A model generated the notes under the pieces. That model was not told where the DNA came from, searched no databases, and worked only from the letters and a program-made list of their open reading frames with translations. A stretch of 64,000 nt of DNA, from contig NZ_RKQF01000001.1 of the NCBI RefSeq assembly GCF_003814875.1, positions 372,001 through 436,000 of the forward strand, read 5' to 3'. Shown here piece after piece: positions 8,191 through 14,879 of this stretch; positions within the stretch are counted from its first letter, which is position 1, and every line of letters begins with the position of its first letter. Origin of the DNA: Streptomyces sp. Ag109_O5-1. Its GTDB lineage: Bacteria; Actinomycetota; Actinomycetes; Streptomycetales; Streptomycetaceae. A program made the translations under genes and the position numbers.

Positions 8191-9298
8191 CGTTGCCTCC
8201 TTGGGGTCGTGCGGGTGTGGGGGGTGTGTCGACCGCACGGGGGAAGACGGTGCCGTCGAAGATCTTGCGGGCGGTGCGGACGACCGCGGTGCGGCGGGCG
8301 GCCGGCGGGGTGCCGCCGGAACCGGGATCGACGCTGACATCGATCTCCAGGAATCCGGTGGGGTGTTCGATCCGGACGCGGTCTCCGTGGTCCGGGAGCC
8401 GGGCGATTCCCTCCCCCACACCGCCGGGCAGCCTGAGGCCCGCGGCCACACTCGCGGCGCCCAGGACGCCGATCGAGGTGTGGCAGCGGACGGGGATGAA
8501 GGTCCGGGTGGTGACCACGCCGCCGTGTCGGGGCGGGGCGAGCAGACTGAGCTTGGGCACGGTGGCGGTCTCCACGTCCCCGAGCCCCATCGACTTCCCT
8601 GCAGCCAGCCGGATTTCGTGCAGGCGGTCGGCGAGCGCGAGGTCCTCCTCCAGGTCCTTGGGGTCCTCGTACCCGGTGACGCCGAGGGCGCCCGCGGCGA
8701 TGAGCACGGTCGGCATGCCGTTGTCGACGCAGGTCACCGGAGTTCCGGCGATGATGTCGCGGACGCTCCCGGTGGGCAGCAACGGGCTCTCCCCCGCCGG
8801 GAACTCGATCACCACCGGAGCAGCCGTGCCGGGCACTCCGGAGATCTCCGCGTCGCCGGTGTAGTCGACGCGCCCGCCCGGGGTCGGGAAGGTGGCGATG
8901 GCCGACTCCCCCGTGTTGAGCATCCGGATCCGTACGGATGTCTCGCCGTCCCCGGGGGCCACGAGCCCCCGCTCCACGGCGAACGGGCCGACCCCGGCGA
9001 GAATGTTCCCGCAGTTCTGACGGTCGGTCACTTCCGGCCGGTCGACCGCGACCTGGAGGAAGAGGTAGTCGACGTCCGCCTCCGGGTCGTCCGACAGTGA
9101 GACGACCGCCACTTTGCTGGTCAGGGGATGCGCCCCGCCCAAGCCGTCGATCTGGCGCGGGTCGGGGCTGCCCATCACCAGCAGCAGCAGGCGGTCGCGG
9201 GTGGCGGGGTCCGCGGGCAGGTCCTCGGCCAGGAAGTAGGCGCCCTTGGAGGTGCCGCCGCGCATCAGCATGCAGCGCACCTCCGCGGGCCCGGTCAC
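8171..9298 (-). CDS. galD: PrpF-family isomerase, probable 4-oxalomesaconate tautomerase (GalD-like)
   Basis: The GTG start at 9298 overlaps the stop of the preceding aldolase gene by 4 bp (GTGA). The 375-residue protein has PrpF/GalD signatures: MRGGTSKGAYFLAEDLPAD (about 12-30), QIDGLGGAHPLTSKVAVVSL (about 58-77) and NCGNILAGVGPFAVERGLV (about 105-123). Its N-terminal third is strikingly like Pseudomonas GalD. GalD converts the keto form of 4-oxalomesaconate, made by gallate ring cleavage, into the enol form used by GalB. Other PrpF proteins isomerise methylaconitate. The GalB and GalC neighbours decide for the gallate-type role here. Confidence 0.83.
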   Translation of the reverse strand: MTGPAEVRCMLMRGGTSKGAYFLAEDLPADPATRDRLLLLVMGSPDPRQIDGLGGAHPLTSKVAVVSLSDDPEADVDYLFLQVAVDRPEVTDRQNCGNILAGVGPFAVERGLVAPGDGETSVRIRMLNTGESAIATFPTPGGRVDYTGDAEISGVPGTAAPVVIEFPAGESPLLPTGSVRDIIAGTPVTCVDNGMPTVLIAAGALGVTGYEDPKDLEEDLALADRLHEIRLAAGKSMGLGDVETATVPKLSLLAPPRHGGVVTTRTFIPVRCHTSIGVLGAASVAAGLRLPGGVGEGIARLPDHGDRVRIEHPTGFLEIDVSVDPGSGGTPPAARRTAVVRTARKIFDGTVFPRAVDTPPTPARPQGGNDGPAPR

Positions 9299-10008
9299 TT
9301 GGTGCGCTCCTCGTGCTCCGTGTACTCCTCGTACGTCCTGTACTCGACGCCGAGCCGCTGGAGGGTCTCCCGCAGTCCGTAGCGGTCGAGGCCCAGCTGG
9401 CCGTCGATGAAGGCGGCGCGGGTCGCGGCCTCCTTGGCCTCGCGGGCCTCGGACTTCTCGACGGTCTCGCGGGCGCGCTGCCGGGGTACGACCACCACAC
9501 CGTCGTCGTCGGCGAGGATCACGTCACCCGGGTTGATCATCTGCCCGTCGATGGCGATGGGCACGTTGACCGAGCCGCCGGTGGCCTTCACCGTGCCCTG
9601 CGAGGAGACCGCCCGGGACCAGGCGGCGAAGCCCATGTCCCGCAGCTCCTGGGTGTCGCGGATGCCGGTGTTGAGGACGACACCGCGCACCCCGCGCTGC
9701 TTCAGGGCGGTCGCGAACAGCTCGCCGAACAGCCCGTCCGTACAGGGCGAGGTGGTGGTGACGACCAGGATGTCGCCCTCACCGCACTGCTCGACGGCCG
9801 CGTGGATCATGAGGTTGTCGCCGGGCCAGCTGAGCACGGTGACGGCCGTGCCCGCGACGCGCACACCCTGCTGGACGGGACGGATTCCCGGACCGAGCAG
9901 TCCGGTCCGCCCCATGGCCTCGCTCACGGTGGCCACCCCGAAGCCGGCCAGCGCGTCCACGTCCTTCAGCTCCGCCTTCGGCGGGTCGGTGACGATCACG
10001 CCGCTCAC
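9295..10008 (-). CDS. galC: RraA-fold class II aldolase, probable 4-carboxy-4-hydroxy-2-oxoadipate aldolase (GalC/LigK-like)
   Basis: The GTG at 10008 overlaps the stop of the hydratase gene by 4 bp. The 237-residue protein belongs to the HMG/CHA aldolase branch of the RraA fold. It has the pyruvate- and metal-binding stretch GELFATALKQRGVRGVVLN followed by TGIRD, where the Arg-Asp pair is the catalytic hallmark. It also has GDNLMIHAAVEQ upstream and ADDDGVVVVP near the end. The enzyme splits 4-carboxy-4-hydroxy-2-oxoadipate into pyruvate and oxaloacetate with a divalent metal, the last step of gallate/protocatechuate meta-cleavage. It is embedded in an operon with coupled starts on both sides, which supports this role over an RNase E inhibitor (RraA) role. 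Confidence 0.87.
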   Translation of the reverse strand: MSGVIVTDPPKAELKDVDALAGFGVATVSEAMGRTGLLGPGIRPVQQGVRVAGTAVTVLSWPGDNLMIHAAVEQCGEGDILVVTTTSPCTDGLFGELFATALKQRGVRGVVLNTGIRDTQELRDMGFAAWSRAVSSQGTVKATGGSVNVPIAIDGQMINPGDVILADDDGVVVVPRQRARETVEKSEAREAKEAATRAAFIDGQLGLDRYGLRETLQRLGVEYRTYEEYTEHEERTK

Positions 10009-10757
10009 GCCAGCTCCTTCGCGATCTGCGGGAACGGGCGCATGAACGCCTCGGCCATGGTGTTGTGCGCCAGGCCCAGATTGGGACCCGCGTTCCGCCT
10101 GAGCTGGACGCCCCGGCGGACGGCGAGGTCGGTGTAGTACGCCCACAGGTGCTGCTGGGCGCCGAGACATTCCATCGCCTTGCGCTTGGCGTCCCAGACC
10201 TCGGTGATGTCGAGGAGCACCTCGGGCCGGAAGCCGCTCATCTCGGGCTGGTGCGGCTCGAAGTAGAAGACCGGCGGGGCGCCGATGATGTCGCCCTCGC
10301 CCGGGTAGCCGATGGCCTGGGCGAGGATCCGGGCCTGGAGGGCCATGCGGTTGGCGGCCGGATGGTCGCCGTTGTAGGGGTCGTCGACGGGGTGGGTGAG
10401 CACAACGTCGGGCTGGGTCTCGCGGTAGACGGCGACCAGCTGGTCCGTCAGCTCGGCGGAGGCGGCCAGCGGGTAGTCGCCGGCGTCGAAGAAGCGGACC
10501 CCGGCGCCGAGAGCGGCGGCGGCCCGCTCCGCCTCCTCCCGGCGTATCGCCTTGATCTCCGCCAGGTTCCTGCCCTCGCGCCACGCCTTGGCGGACTCGC
10601 CGCGCTCGCCGAAGGTCAGACACGCGATGGTGACCTTCTCGCCCCGGGACGCGGCCAGGGCGATGGCTCCACCCGCCCGCCACACGAAGTCCCCGGCGTG
10701 CGCGGTGACGACGAGGGTGGATCGCGGTGGGGCGGCGGGCGCGTTGGCGTGGGTCAT
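10005..10757 (-). CDS. galB: PIG-L/LmbE-family protein, probable 4-oxalomesaconate hydratase (GalB-like)
   Basis: The ATG at 10757 follows a strong ribosome-binding site (AAGGAGA). The 250-residue protein has the PIG-L/LmbE metal motif in the form TAHAGDFVWRAGGAIAL and the later HPVDDPYNGDHPAANR. It also has LTFGERGESAKAW and IGAPPVFYFEPHQPE, which match Pseudomonas GalB as remembered. GalB is an unusual LmbE-like hydratase that adds water to enol 4-oxalomesaconate to give the substrate of GalC. Most family members are N-acetylglucosamine deacetylases, and that remains the fallback reading. Placement directly before GalC- and GalD-like genes argues strongly for the hydratase. It starts 65 bp after the GntR gene and is probably co-transcribed with it. 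Confidence 0.86.
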   Translation of the reverse strand: MTHANAPAAPPRSTLVVTAHAGDFVWRAGGAIALAASRGEKVTIACLTFGERGESAKAWREGRNLAEIKAIRREEAERAAAALGAGVRFFDAGDYPLAASAELTDQLVAVYRETQPDVVLTHPVDDPYNGDHPAANRMALQARILAQAIGYPGEGDIIGAPPVFYFEPHQPEMSGFRPEVLLDITEVWDAKRKAMECLGAQQHLWAYYTDLAVRRGVQLRRNAGPNLGLAHNTMAEAFMRPFPQIAKELA

Positions 10758-10822
10758 TGCAGAAATCTCCTTGGTGGACAGGTGTGCGCCCACCCACCCC
10801 GGACGTCATGCGAAGCGCTGTG

Positions 10823-11473
10823 TCAGTCGCTCAGCGCGTCGATCACGCTCGTGAGGTGGGCGCGGACGGCCGCTTCGGCCGCCTGCGGGTCCCTGGCCCT
10901 GATCGCCTCGATCATCGCCAGATGCTCGTTCAGGGATTGCTGCGGGCGCCCCGGGCGCAGCGCCAGCTGAAAGCGGTGCCGGACCAGTTGGGCGTTGAGC
11001 CGCTCCAGCAGTTCCACGGCGGTCTGCTGGCCGGAGATGCCCCGGATCTTGTCGTGGAGTTCGTGGTTGAGCTCGGAGTAGGTGACCGGTTCGCCGTCGG
11101 CGACGGCCTTGGTCATGGCCGCCCCGAGGTCCGCGAGCTCGGTGAGCTGCTCGTCGCTGGCCGCGACGGCCGCCTTGGCCGCGCACAGTCCTTCCAGGAC
11201 CATGCGGCACTCCGTGATCGCGACCGCTTCCTGCACGGTCACCACCCGCACCCGCGAGCCGCGGTTGCGGATCCGCTCCACCAGTCCCTGCGCCTCCAGA
11301 TCGATCAGTGCCGCACGGATGCTGGCCCGTGTCACACCGAACTCCTCGGCGAGCTCGTTCTCCACCAGCCGCTGGGCCGGGGCCATCTCGCCGTGCAGGA
11401 TCGCCTGCCGCAGCAGCGCGAGCGCATGCTGCTTGGCCTGCTCTCCGGTGGTCGGACGGGCTTCTTTCGGCAT
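10823..11473 (-). CDS. GntR-family (FadR/FCD) regulator of the ring-cleavage operon
   Basis: The ATG at 11473 gives 216 residues. A winged helix-turn-helix (about 12-72: LLRQAILHGEMAPAQRLVEN and ELAEEFGVTRASIRAALI) is followed by an FCD all-helical effector domain with metal-binding histidines (ELNHELHDKI, ALRP, NEHLAMI, RAHL). FCD proteins bind carboxylic acids and release DNA. The inverted repeat ATTGT-CA-ACAAT lies 52 bp upstream, and the same core lies upstream of the MFS gene. The simplest model is a repressor of its own operon (GntR-GalB-GalC-GalD-dioxygenase) and of the transporter, relieved by an aromatic acid or a pathway intermediate. Pseudomonas gal genes instead use a LysR regulator. 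Confidence 0.87.
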   Translation of the reverse strand: MPKEARPTTGEQAKQHALALLRQAILHGEMAPAQRLVENELAEEFGVTRASIRAALIDLEAQGLVERIRNRGSRVRVVTVQEAVAITECRMVLEGLCAAKAAVAASDEQLTELADLGAAMTKAVADGEPVTYSELNHELHDKIRGISGQQTAVELLERLNAQLVRHRFQLALRPGRPQQSLNEHLAMIEAIRARDPQAAEAAVRAHLTSVIDALSD

Positions 11474-11524
11474 CGTGCCCTCCCTGAGTGAGTGCCTGTC
11501 GAACGTTAAATCTAGCCAAACAAG

Positions 11525-11536
11525 ATTGTCAACAAT
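11525..11536. promoter_or_regulatory. Probable GntR operator upstream of its own operon
   Basis: ATTGTCAACAAT is an inverted repeat with 5-bp arms and a 2-bp centre. It lies 52 bp upstream of the GntR ATG. Eleven bases (TTGTCAACAAT) are identical at 7110-7120 upstream of the MFS gene, which points to a single regulator for both promoters. Confidence 0.62.
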
Positions 11537-11590
11537 TTTGTCTGCCGTATTGCCGCCGCGATCCGCGCATGCGGCCCGGCGCACGCGCGC

Positions 11591-12448
11591 TCAGCCCGAG
11601 CGGTAGAGCTCGCTGAGCAGTTCGAGAACGGCCTGGTGGGCGGGGTGCGGATCGTCCCGCCACCAGGCCAGCCGGACCGCGACCGGTTCGGCGTCCCGGA
11701 CCGGCCGGTAGACGATGCCGGTCCGCGGATACTGGTGGGCGGTCGACTCCGCGGTCACACCGATGCCGCGTCCGGCGGCGATCTCGGTGAGCCAGTCGTC
11801 TACGGAGCGAATCTCCTCGACGGCCGGACGGGCCCCCGGCGGCCACAGGTCGGGAGTGGTCGTACCGGTACGCCGGTCGGTCATCACGGTCCGGCCGGTC
11901 AGATCGGCGAGGCGTACGGACCGGCGCCGGGCCAGGGGATCGTCGGCGGCCAGCGCGCACAGCCGCCGTTCCAGGCCGACGATGGCCGTGTCGAAGCGGC
12001 GGTCGTCGAGAGGCCGCCGTACGACGGTCAGGTCACAGGCCCCTTCACTCAGCCCGGCGGACGGCGAGTTCACGCGGATCAGATGCAGATCGATCCCGGG
12101 GTGCGCCGCGTTCCATCCACGCTGGAACGCGACGGTGTGCCGCCCCACCGCCGACCAGGCGTAGCCGATCCGCAGCCGGGTGTGCCCCGAGGTGGCCTCC
12201 TGGACCAGGTCGGCGACGTCCCCCAGCACCCGACGGGCCCGCTCCACCACCCGCAGTCCGGTCGCCGTCGGCGTCACCTCACGCGAGGTGCGCCGCAACA
12301 GCCGTACACCGAGGGCCCGTTCGAGCCCCGCCAAGGTGCGGGACACGGCCGCCTGGGACACCCCCAGGGCGATCGCCGCGTCGGTGAAGGTGCCCTCGTC
12401 GACGATGGCGACGAGACAGCGCAGCTGCCGCAGCTCCAGCTCGTTCAT
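11591..12448 (-). CDS. LysR-family transcriptional regulator
   Basis: The ATG at 12448 gives 285 residues. The N-terminal LysR helix-turn-helix is clear (residues 1-60: MNELELRQLRCLVAIVDEGT, then ALGVSQAAVSRTLAGLERALG). A periplasmic-binding-protein-like effector domain follows. It is divergent from an EamA-type transporter starting 70 bp away. An ATGC-N11-GCAT element (12476-12494), matching the T-N11-A LysR-box rule, lies between them. The usual LysR pattern suggests it activates the transporter gene in response to a small ligand and represses itself. Despite lying next to the gallate-like cluster, it is separated from it by the GntR promoter and faces the transporter, so it is probably not that cluster's regulator. 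Confidence 0.87.
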   Translation of the reverse strand: MNELELRQLRCLVAIVDEGTFTDAAIALGVSQAAVSRTLAGLERALGVRLLRRTSREVTPTATGLRVVERARRVLGDVADLVQEATSGHTRLRIGYAWSAVGRHTVAFQRGWNAAHPGIDLHLIRVNSPSAGLSEGACDLTVVRRPLDDRRFDTAIVGLERRLCALAADDPLARRRSVRLADLTGRTVMTDRRTGTTTPDLWPPGARPAVEEIRSVDDWLTEIAAGRGIGVTAESTAHQYPRTGIVYRPVRDAEPVAVRLAWWRDDPHPAHQAVLELLSELYRSG

Positions 12449-12475
12449 ACGCCAAGCGTATAGATCCAGAAACGC

Positions 12476-12494
12476 ATGCATTATGCGCAAGCAT
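12476..12494. promoter_or_regulatory. LysR-type box between divergent LysR and EamA genes
   Basis: ATGC-N11-GCAT fits the T-N11-A LysR-box pattern with 4-bp arms. It lies in the 69-bp gap between the LysR start and the transporter start. Confidence 0.5.
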
Positions 12495-12517
12495 CGGCCG
12501 GGCGGGACTCTGCTGTC

Positions 12518-13411
12518 ATGCGACGAGCCCTGCAACGACCCGCGACGACCGTGTCCCCCGCGGACCCGAAGATCCCCGCGCCGGGGCGGCCGGCCGGCGT
12601 GGCGGCCATGTTCGGCAGCGGTCTGTCCAACCAGACCGGCGCGGCCATCGGCGCACTGGCCTTCCCGGTCCTCGGCCCGCTCGGTGTGGTGGCGGTACGG
12701 CAGTACGTGGCCGCCCTCGTCCTCGTGGCCGTCGGCCGCCCGCGTCCACGCGCCTTCACCTGGCCGCAGTGGTGGCCGGTGCTGCTGCTGGCGGTGGTCC
12801 TCGGCACGATGAACCTCACCCTGTACACCGCGATCGACCGGATAGGCCTGGGCCTGGCGGTCACCCTGGAGTTCCTGGGCCCGCTCACCATCGCCCTCGC
12901 CGCGTCCCGCCGCCGGCTGGACGCGGGGTGCGCGGTGCTGGCGGCGGCGGGTGTGGTGGTACTGATGCGCCCGCAGCCGTCGACGGACTACGCGGGGATG
13001 GCACTGGGCCTGGTGGCCGCCTGCTGCTGGGCGTCGTACATCCTGCTCAACCGGGTGGTCGGCCGCCGGATCCCGGGGGCGCAGGGTTCGGCGGCGGCCG
13101 CGTCCGTGTCGGCGCTCACCTTCCTGCCGGTCGGGATCGTGCTGGCGGTACGGCACCCGCCGACGGCCGGGGCCGTGCTGTGCGCGGTGGCGGCGGGCGT
13201 CCTGTCATCGGCGGTCCCGTACCTGGCCGACCTCCTCACCCTCCGCAAGGTCCCGGCCCAGACCTTCGGCCTGTTCATGAGCGTCAACCCGGTCCTGGCG
13301 GCCGTGGTGGGGTGGGTGATGCTGGGGCAGAGCCTGGGGGTTCTGGAGTGGGCGGCGATCGGGGCAGTGGTGGCCGCGAACGCGGTCAGCATCGCAACAA
13401 GGGCTGACTGA
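12518..13411 (+). CDS. EamA/RhtA-like drug/metabolite exporter
   Basis: The ATG at 12518 (MRRALQRPATT) gives 297 residues and about ten membrane helices in two EamA repeats. Features include VRQYVAALVLVAVGRPR, LEFLGPLTIALAASRR, and in the second half CCWASYILLNRVVGRRIPG and AQTFGLFMSVNPVLAAVVGW. RhtA-type proteins export amino acids such as threonine or homoserine and other small metabolites. The divergent LysR regulator with a shared LysR box probably controls it. An in-frame start 42 bp further upstream would include the LysR box and is therefore less likely. It converges on the ferredoxin-reductase gene. Confidence 0.87.
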   Translation: MRRALQRPATTVSPADPKIPAPGRPAGVAAMFGSGLSNQTGAAIGALAFPVLGPLGVVAVRQYVAALVLVAVGRPRPRAFTWPQWWPVLLLAVVLGTMNLTLYTAIDRIGLGLAVTLEFLGPLTIALAASRRRLDAGCAVLAAAGVVVLMRPQPSTDYAGMALGLVAACCWASYILLNRVVGRRIPGAQGSAAAASVSALTFLPVGIVLAVRHPPTAGAVLCAVAAGVLSSAVPYLADLLTLRKVPAQTFGLFMSVNPVLAAVVGWVMLGQSLGVLEWAAIGAVVAANAVSIATRAD

Positions 13412-13421
13412 GGCGCCTCCA

Positions 13422-13457
13422 AGGGGCGCGGGGAACTGCGCGACCAGCCACAACCGG
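13422..13457 (+). repeat. Streptomyces intergenic repeat (GGGAACTGCGCGACC type), copy 2
   Basis: The sequence begins AGGGGCGCGGGGAACTGCGC and continues GACCAGCCACAACC. It is the inverted counterpart of copy 1 at 3961-4000. It lies 10 bp after the exporter stop, between convergent genes, where a GC-rich hairpin could help terminate transcription. Confidence 0.6.
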
Positions 13458-13489
13458 CCCGCAGCTCACCCACAACCGGTCCCATCCCC

Positions 13490-14650
13490 TCAGCCCACGG
13501 CGTCCTTCCAAGCCGCTCCCACCGCAACACCCTGCCGCCACCCCCGAAGCACCTTCGGTGGCATCCCCACCGCAAGCACCCCGTTCAACCGCTCTCCCGT
13601 CCGATAGGCGGCCACGAACCGCCCCTCCTCCAACTCCCCTTCCACTACGCGCACTTCCTCGTGCCCGCGCAGATACCCGTACGCCTGGATCTTCATCTCG
13701 TACTGGTCGGACCAGAAGTACGGCACCGGCGCGAACGCCTTGCGCGCCCCGGGGTTGAGGAGGTTGCGCGCCGCGGCCATGCCCTGCTCCGCCGCGTTCG
13801 TCCGGTGCTCGATACGCATCGACATGCCGAACAACGGGTTGTGCCACCGGGCCACGTCCCCGGCCGCGTACGCATCCCGGGCCGCCTCGCAGTACTCGTC
13901 GCAGACGATCCCGTCGTCCACGGTGAGCCCACTGCCGGCCAGCCACTCGACGTTCGGCAGCGAACCGACGGCGACCAGCACCTCGTCGGCCTCGACCACC
14001 TCCCCGTCGGCGAGCCGCACCCCCTCCTCGGTCACCTCGGCCACCGTGACCCCGGTCCGCAGGTCCACGCCCCGCTCCAGATGGGCCCGGGACAGCACCC
14101 GCCCCACCTCCTCGCCGACCACGTGCGCGAGCGGCACCCGCGCCGGTTCCAGCAGCGTCACCCGCGCGCCCAGCCTCCAGGCGACGGCGGCGGCCTCGGC
14201 GCCGAGGAACCCGGCGCCGACCACCACCAGCCGCTGTCCCGGCCCGATCCGCTCCCGGAGGGTGAGCGCGTCGTCGAGAGTGCGCAGCACATGCGCGCCC
14301 TCCCCCGGCAGCCGCCGCGGCCGTACGCCCGTGGCCACGATCAGCCCGTCGTACGGGACTTCCGAGCCGTCGGCCAGACACACCGTACGGTCCGCCACGT
14401 CGAGCCCGCTCGCGGCCACCCCGAGCCGCAACTGCACTTCCAGGGCGTCGAGTTCGGTCGGCGCTCGCAGTACCACCCGGCCCGGAGGCCACTCGGCCGA
14501 CAGCACCTGCTTGGACAACGGCGGCCGGTCGTACGGGACATGGAGTTCGTCACCGACGAGGGTGAGCGTGCCGTCGTAGCCCTCGCGGCGCAGCGTCTCG
14601 GCCGCCGCCAGCCCGGCGGCCGAGGCGCCGACGACCACGATCCGTCTCAC
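13490..14650 (-). CDS. FAD-dependent ferredoxin reductase (P450 partner)
   Basis: The GTG start at 14650 overlaps the stop of the ferredoxin gene by 4 bp. The 386-residue protein has two Rossmann motifs: the FAD-binding RRIVVVGASAAGLAAAETL at the N-terminus and the NAD(P)H-binding LVVVGAGFLGAEAAAVAWRL near residues 146-165. It also has the FAD-contacting YAAGDVARW. It resembles putidaredoxin reductase and BphA4-type reductases. It moves electrons from NAD(P)H to a ferredoxin in the cytoplasm. The order P450-ferredoxin-reductase on one strand gives a complete class I P450 electron chain, so its natural partner is probably the ferredoxin encoded just upstream. Confidence 0.9.
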   Translation of the reverse strand: MRRIVVVGASAAGLAAAETLRREGYDGTLTLVGDELHVPYDRPPLSKQVLSAEWPPGRVVLRAPTELDALEVQLRLGVAASGLDVADRTVCLADGSEVPYDGLIVATGVRPRRLPGEGAHVLRTLDDALTLRERIGPGQRLVVVGAGFLGAEAAAVAWRLGARVTLLEPARVPLAHVVGEEVGRVLSRAHLERGVDLRTGVTVAEVTEEGVRLADGEVVEADEVLVAVGSLPNVEWLAGSGLTVDDGIVCDEYCEAARDAYAAGDVARWHNPLFGMSMRIEHRTNAAEQGMAAARNLLNPGARKAFAPVPYFWSDQYEMKIQAYGYLRGHEEVRVVEGELEEGRFVAAYRTGERLNGVLAVGMPPKVLRGWRQGVAVGAAWKDAVG

Positions 14651-14844
14651 CGCTCGGCCAGTCGGATCGCGGCGGCCGGGCAGATCGCCACGGCCTCGCG
14701 GACCGCGTCGAGAACGTCCTCGGGGGGCTGCCCGTCGACGACGAAGGCGATGCCGTCCTCGTCCCGCTGGTCGAACACCTCGGGGGCGGCGAGCACGCAC
14801 TGCCCTGATGCGACGCACTTGGGTTCGTCCAGTTCGACACGCAT
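14647..14844 (-). CDS. Small [3Fe-4S]-type ferredoxin (P450 partner)
   Basis: The 65-residue protein has the single-cluster arrangement CVASGQC (C-x5-C) and a distant CP (ICPAAAI), typical of the 3Fe-4S ferredoxins that serve Streptomyces CYP105 enzymes. The ATG at 14844 follows AAGGAG. It lies 35 bp after the P450 stop and overlaps the reductase start, so the three genes form one operon. It carries single electrons from the reductase to the P450. Confidence 0.92.
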   Translation of the reverse strand: MRVELDEPKCVASGQCVLAAPEVFDQRDEDGIAFVVDGQPPEDVLDAVREAVAICPAAAIRLAER

Positions 14845-14879
14845 GGCGAATCTCCTTGCTGTTCATGGGGGGGGTGTGG

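Noticed and set aside
10005..10757. MshB/Mca-type deacetylase of mycothiol metabolism
   Set aside because: It shares the PIG-L fold, but sequence and operon partners fit GalB much better.
11591..12448. LysR protein as regulator of the gallate-like operon
   Set aside because: Pseudomonas gal genes use a LysR regulator, but here the LysR gene is divergent from the EamA exporter with its own LysR box, while the GntR gene heads the catabolic operon and shares a repeat with the transporter.
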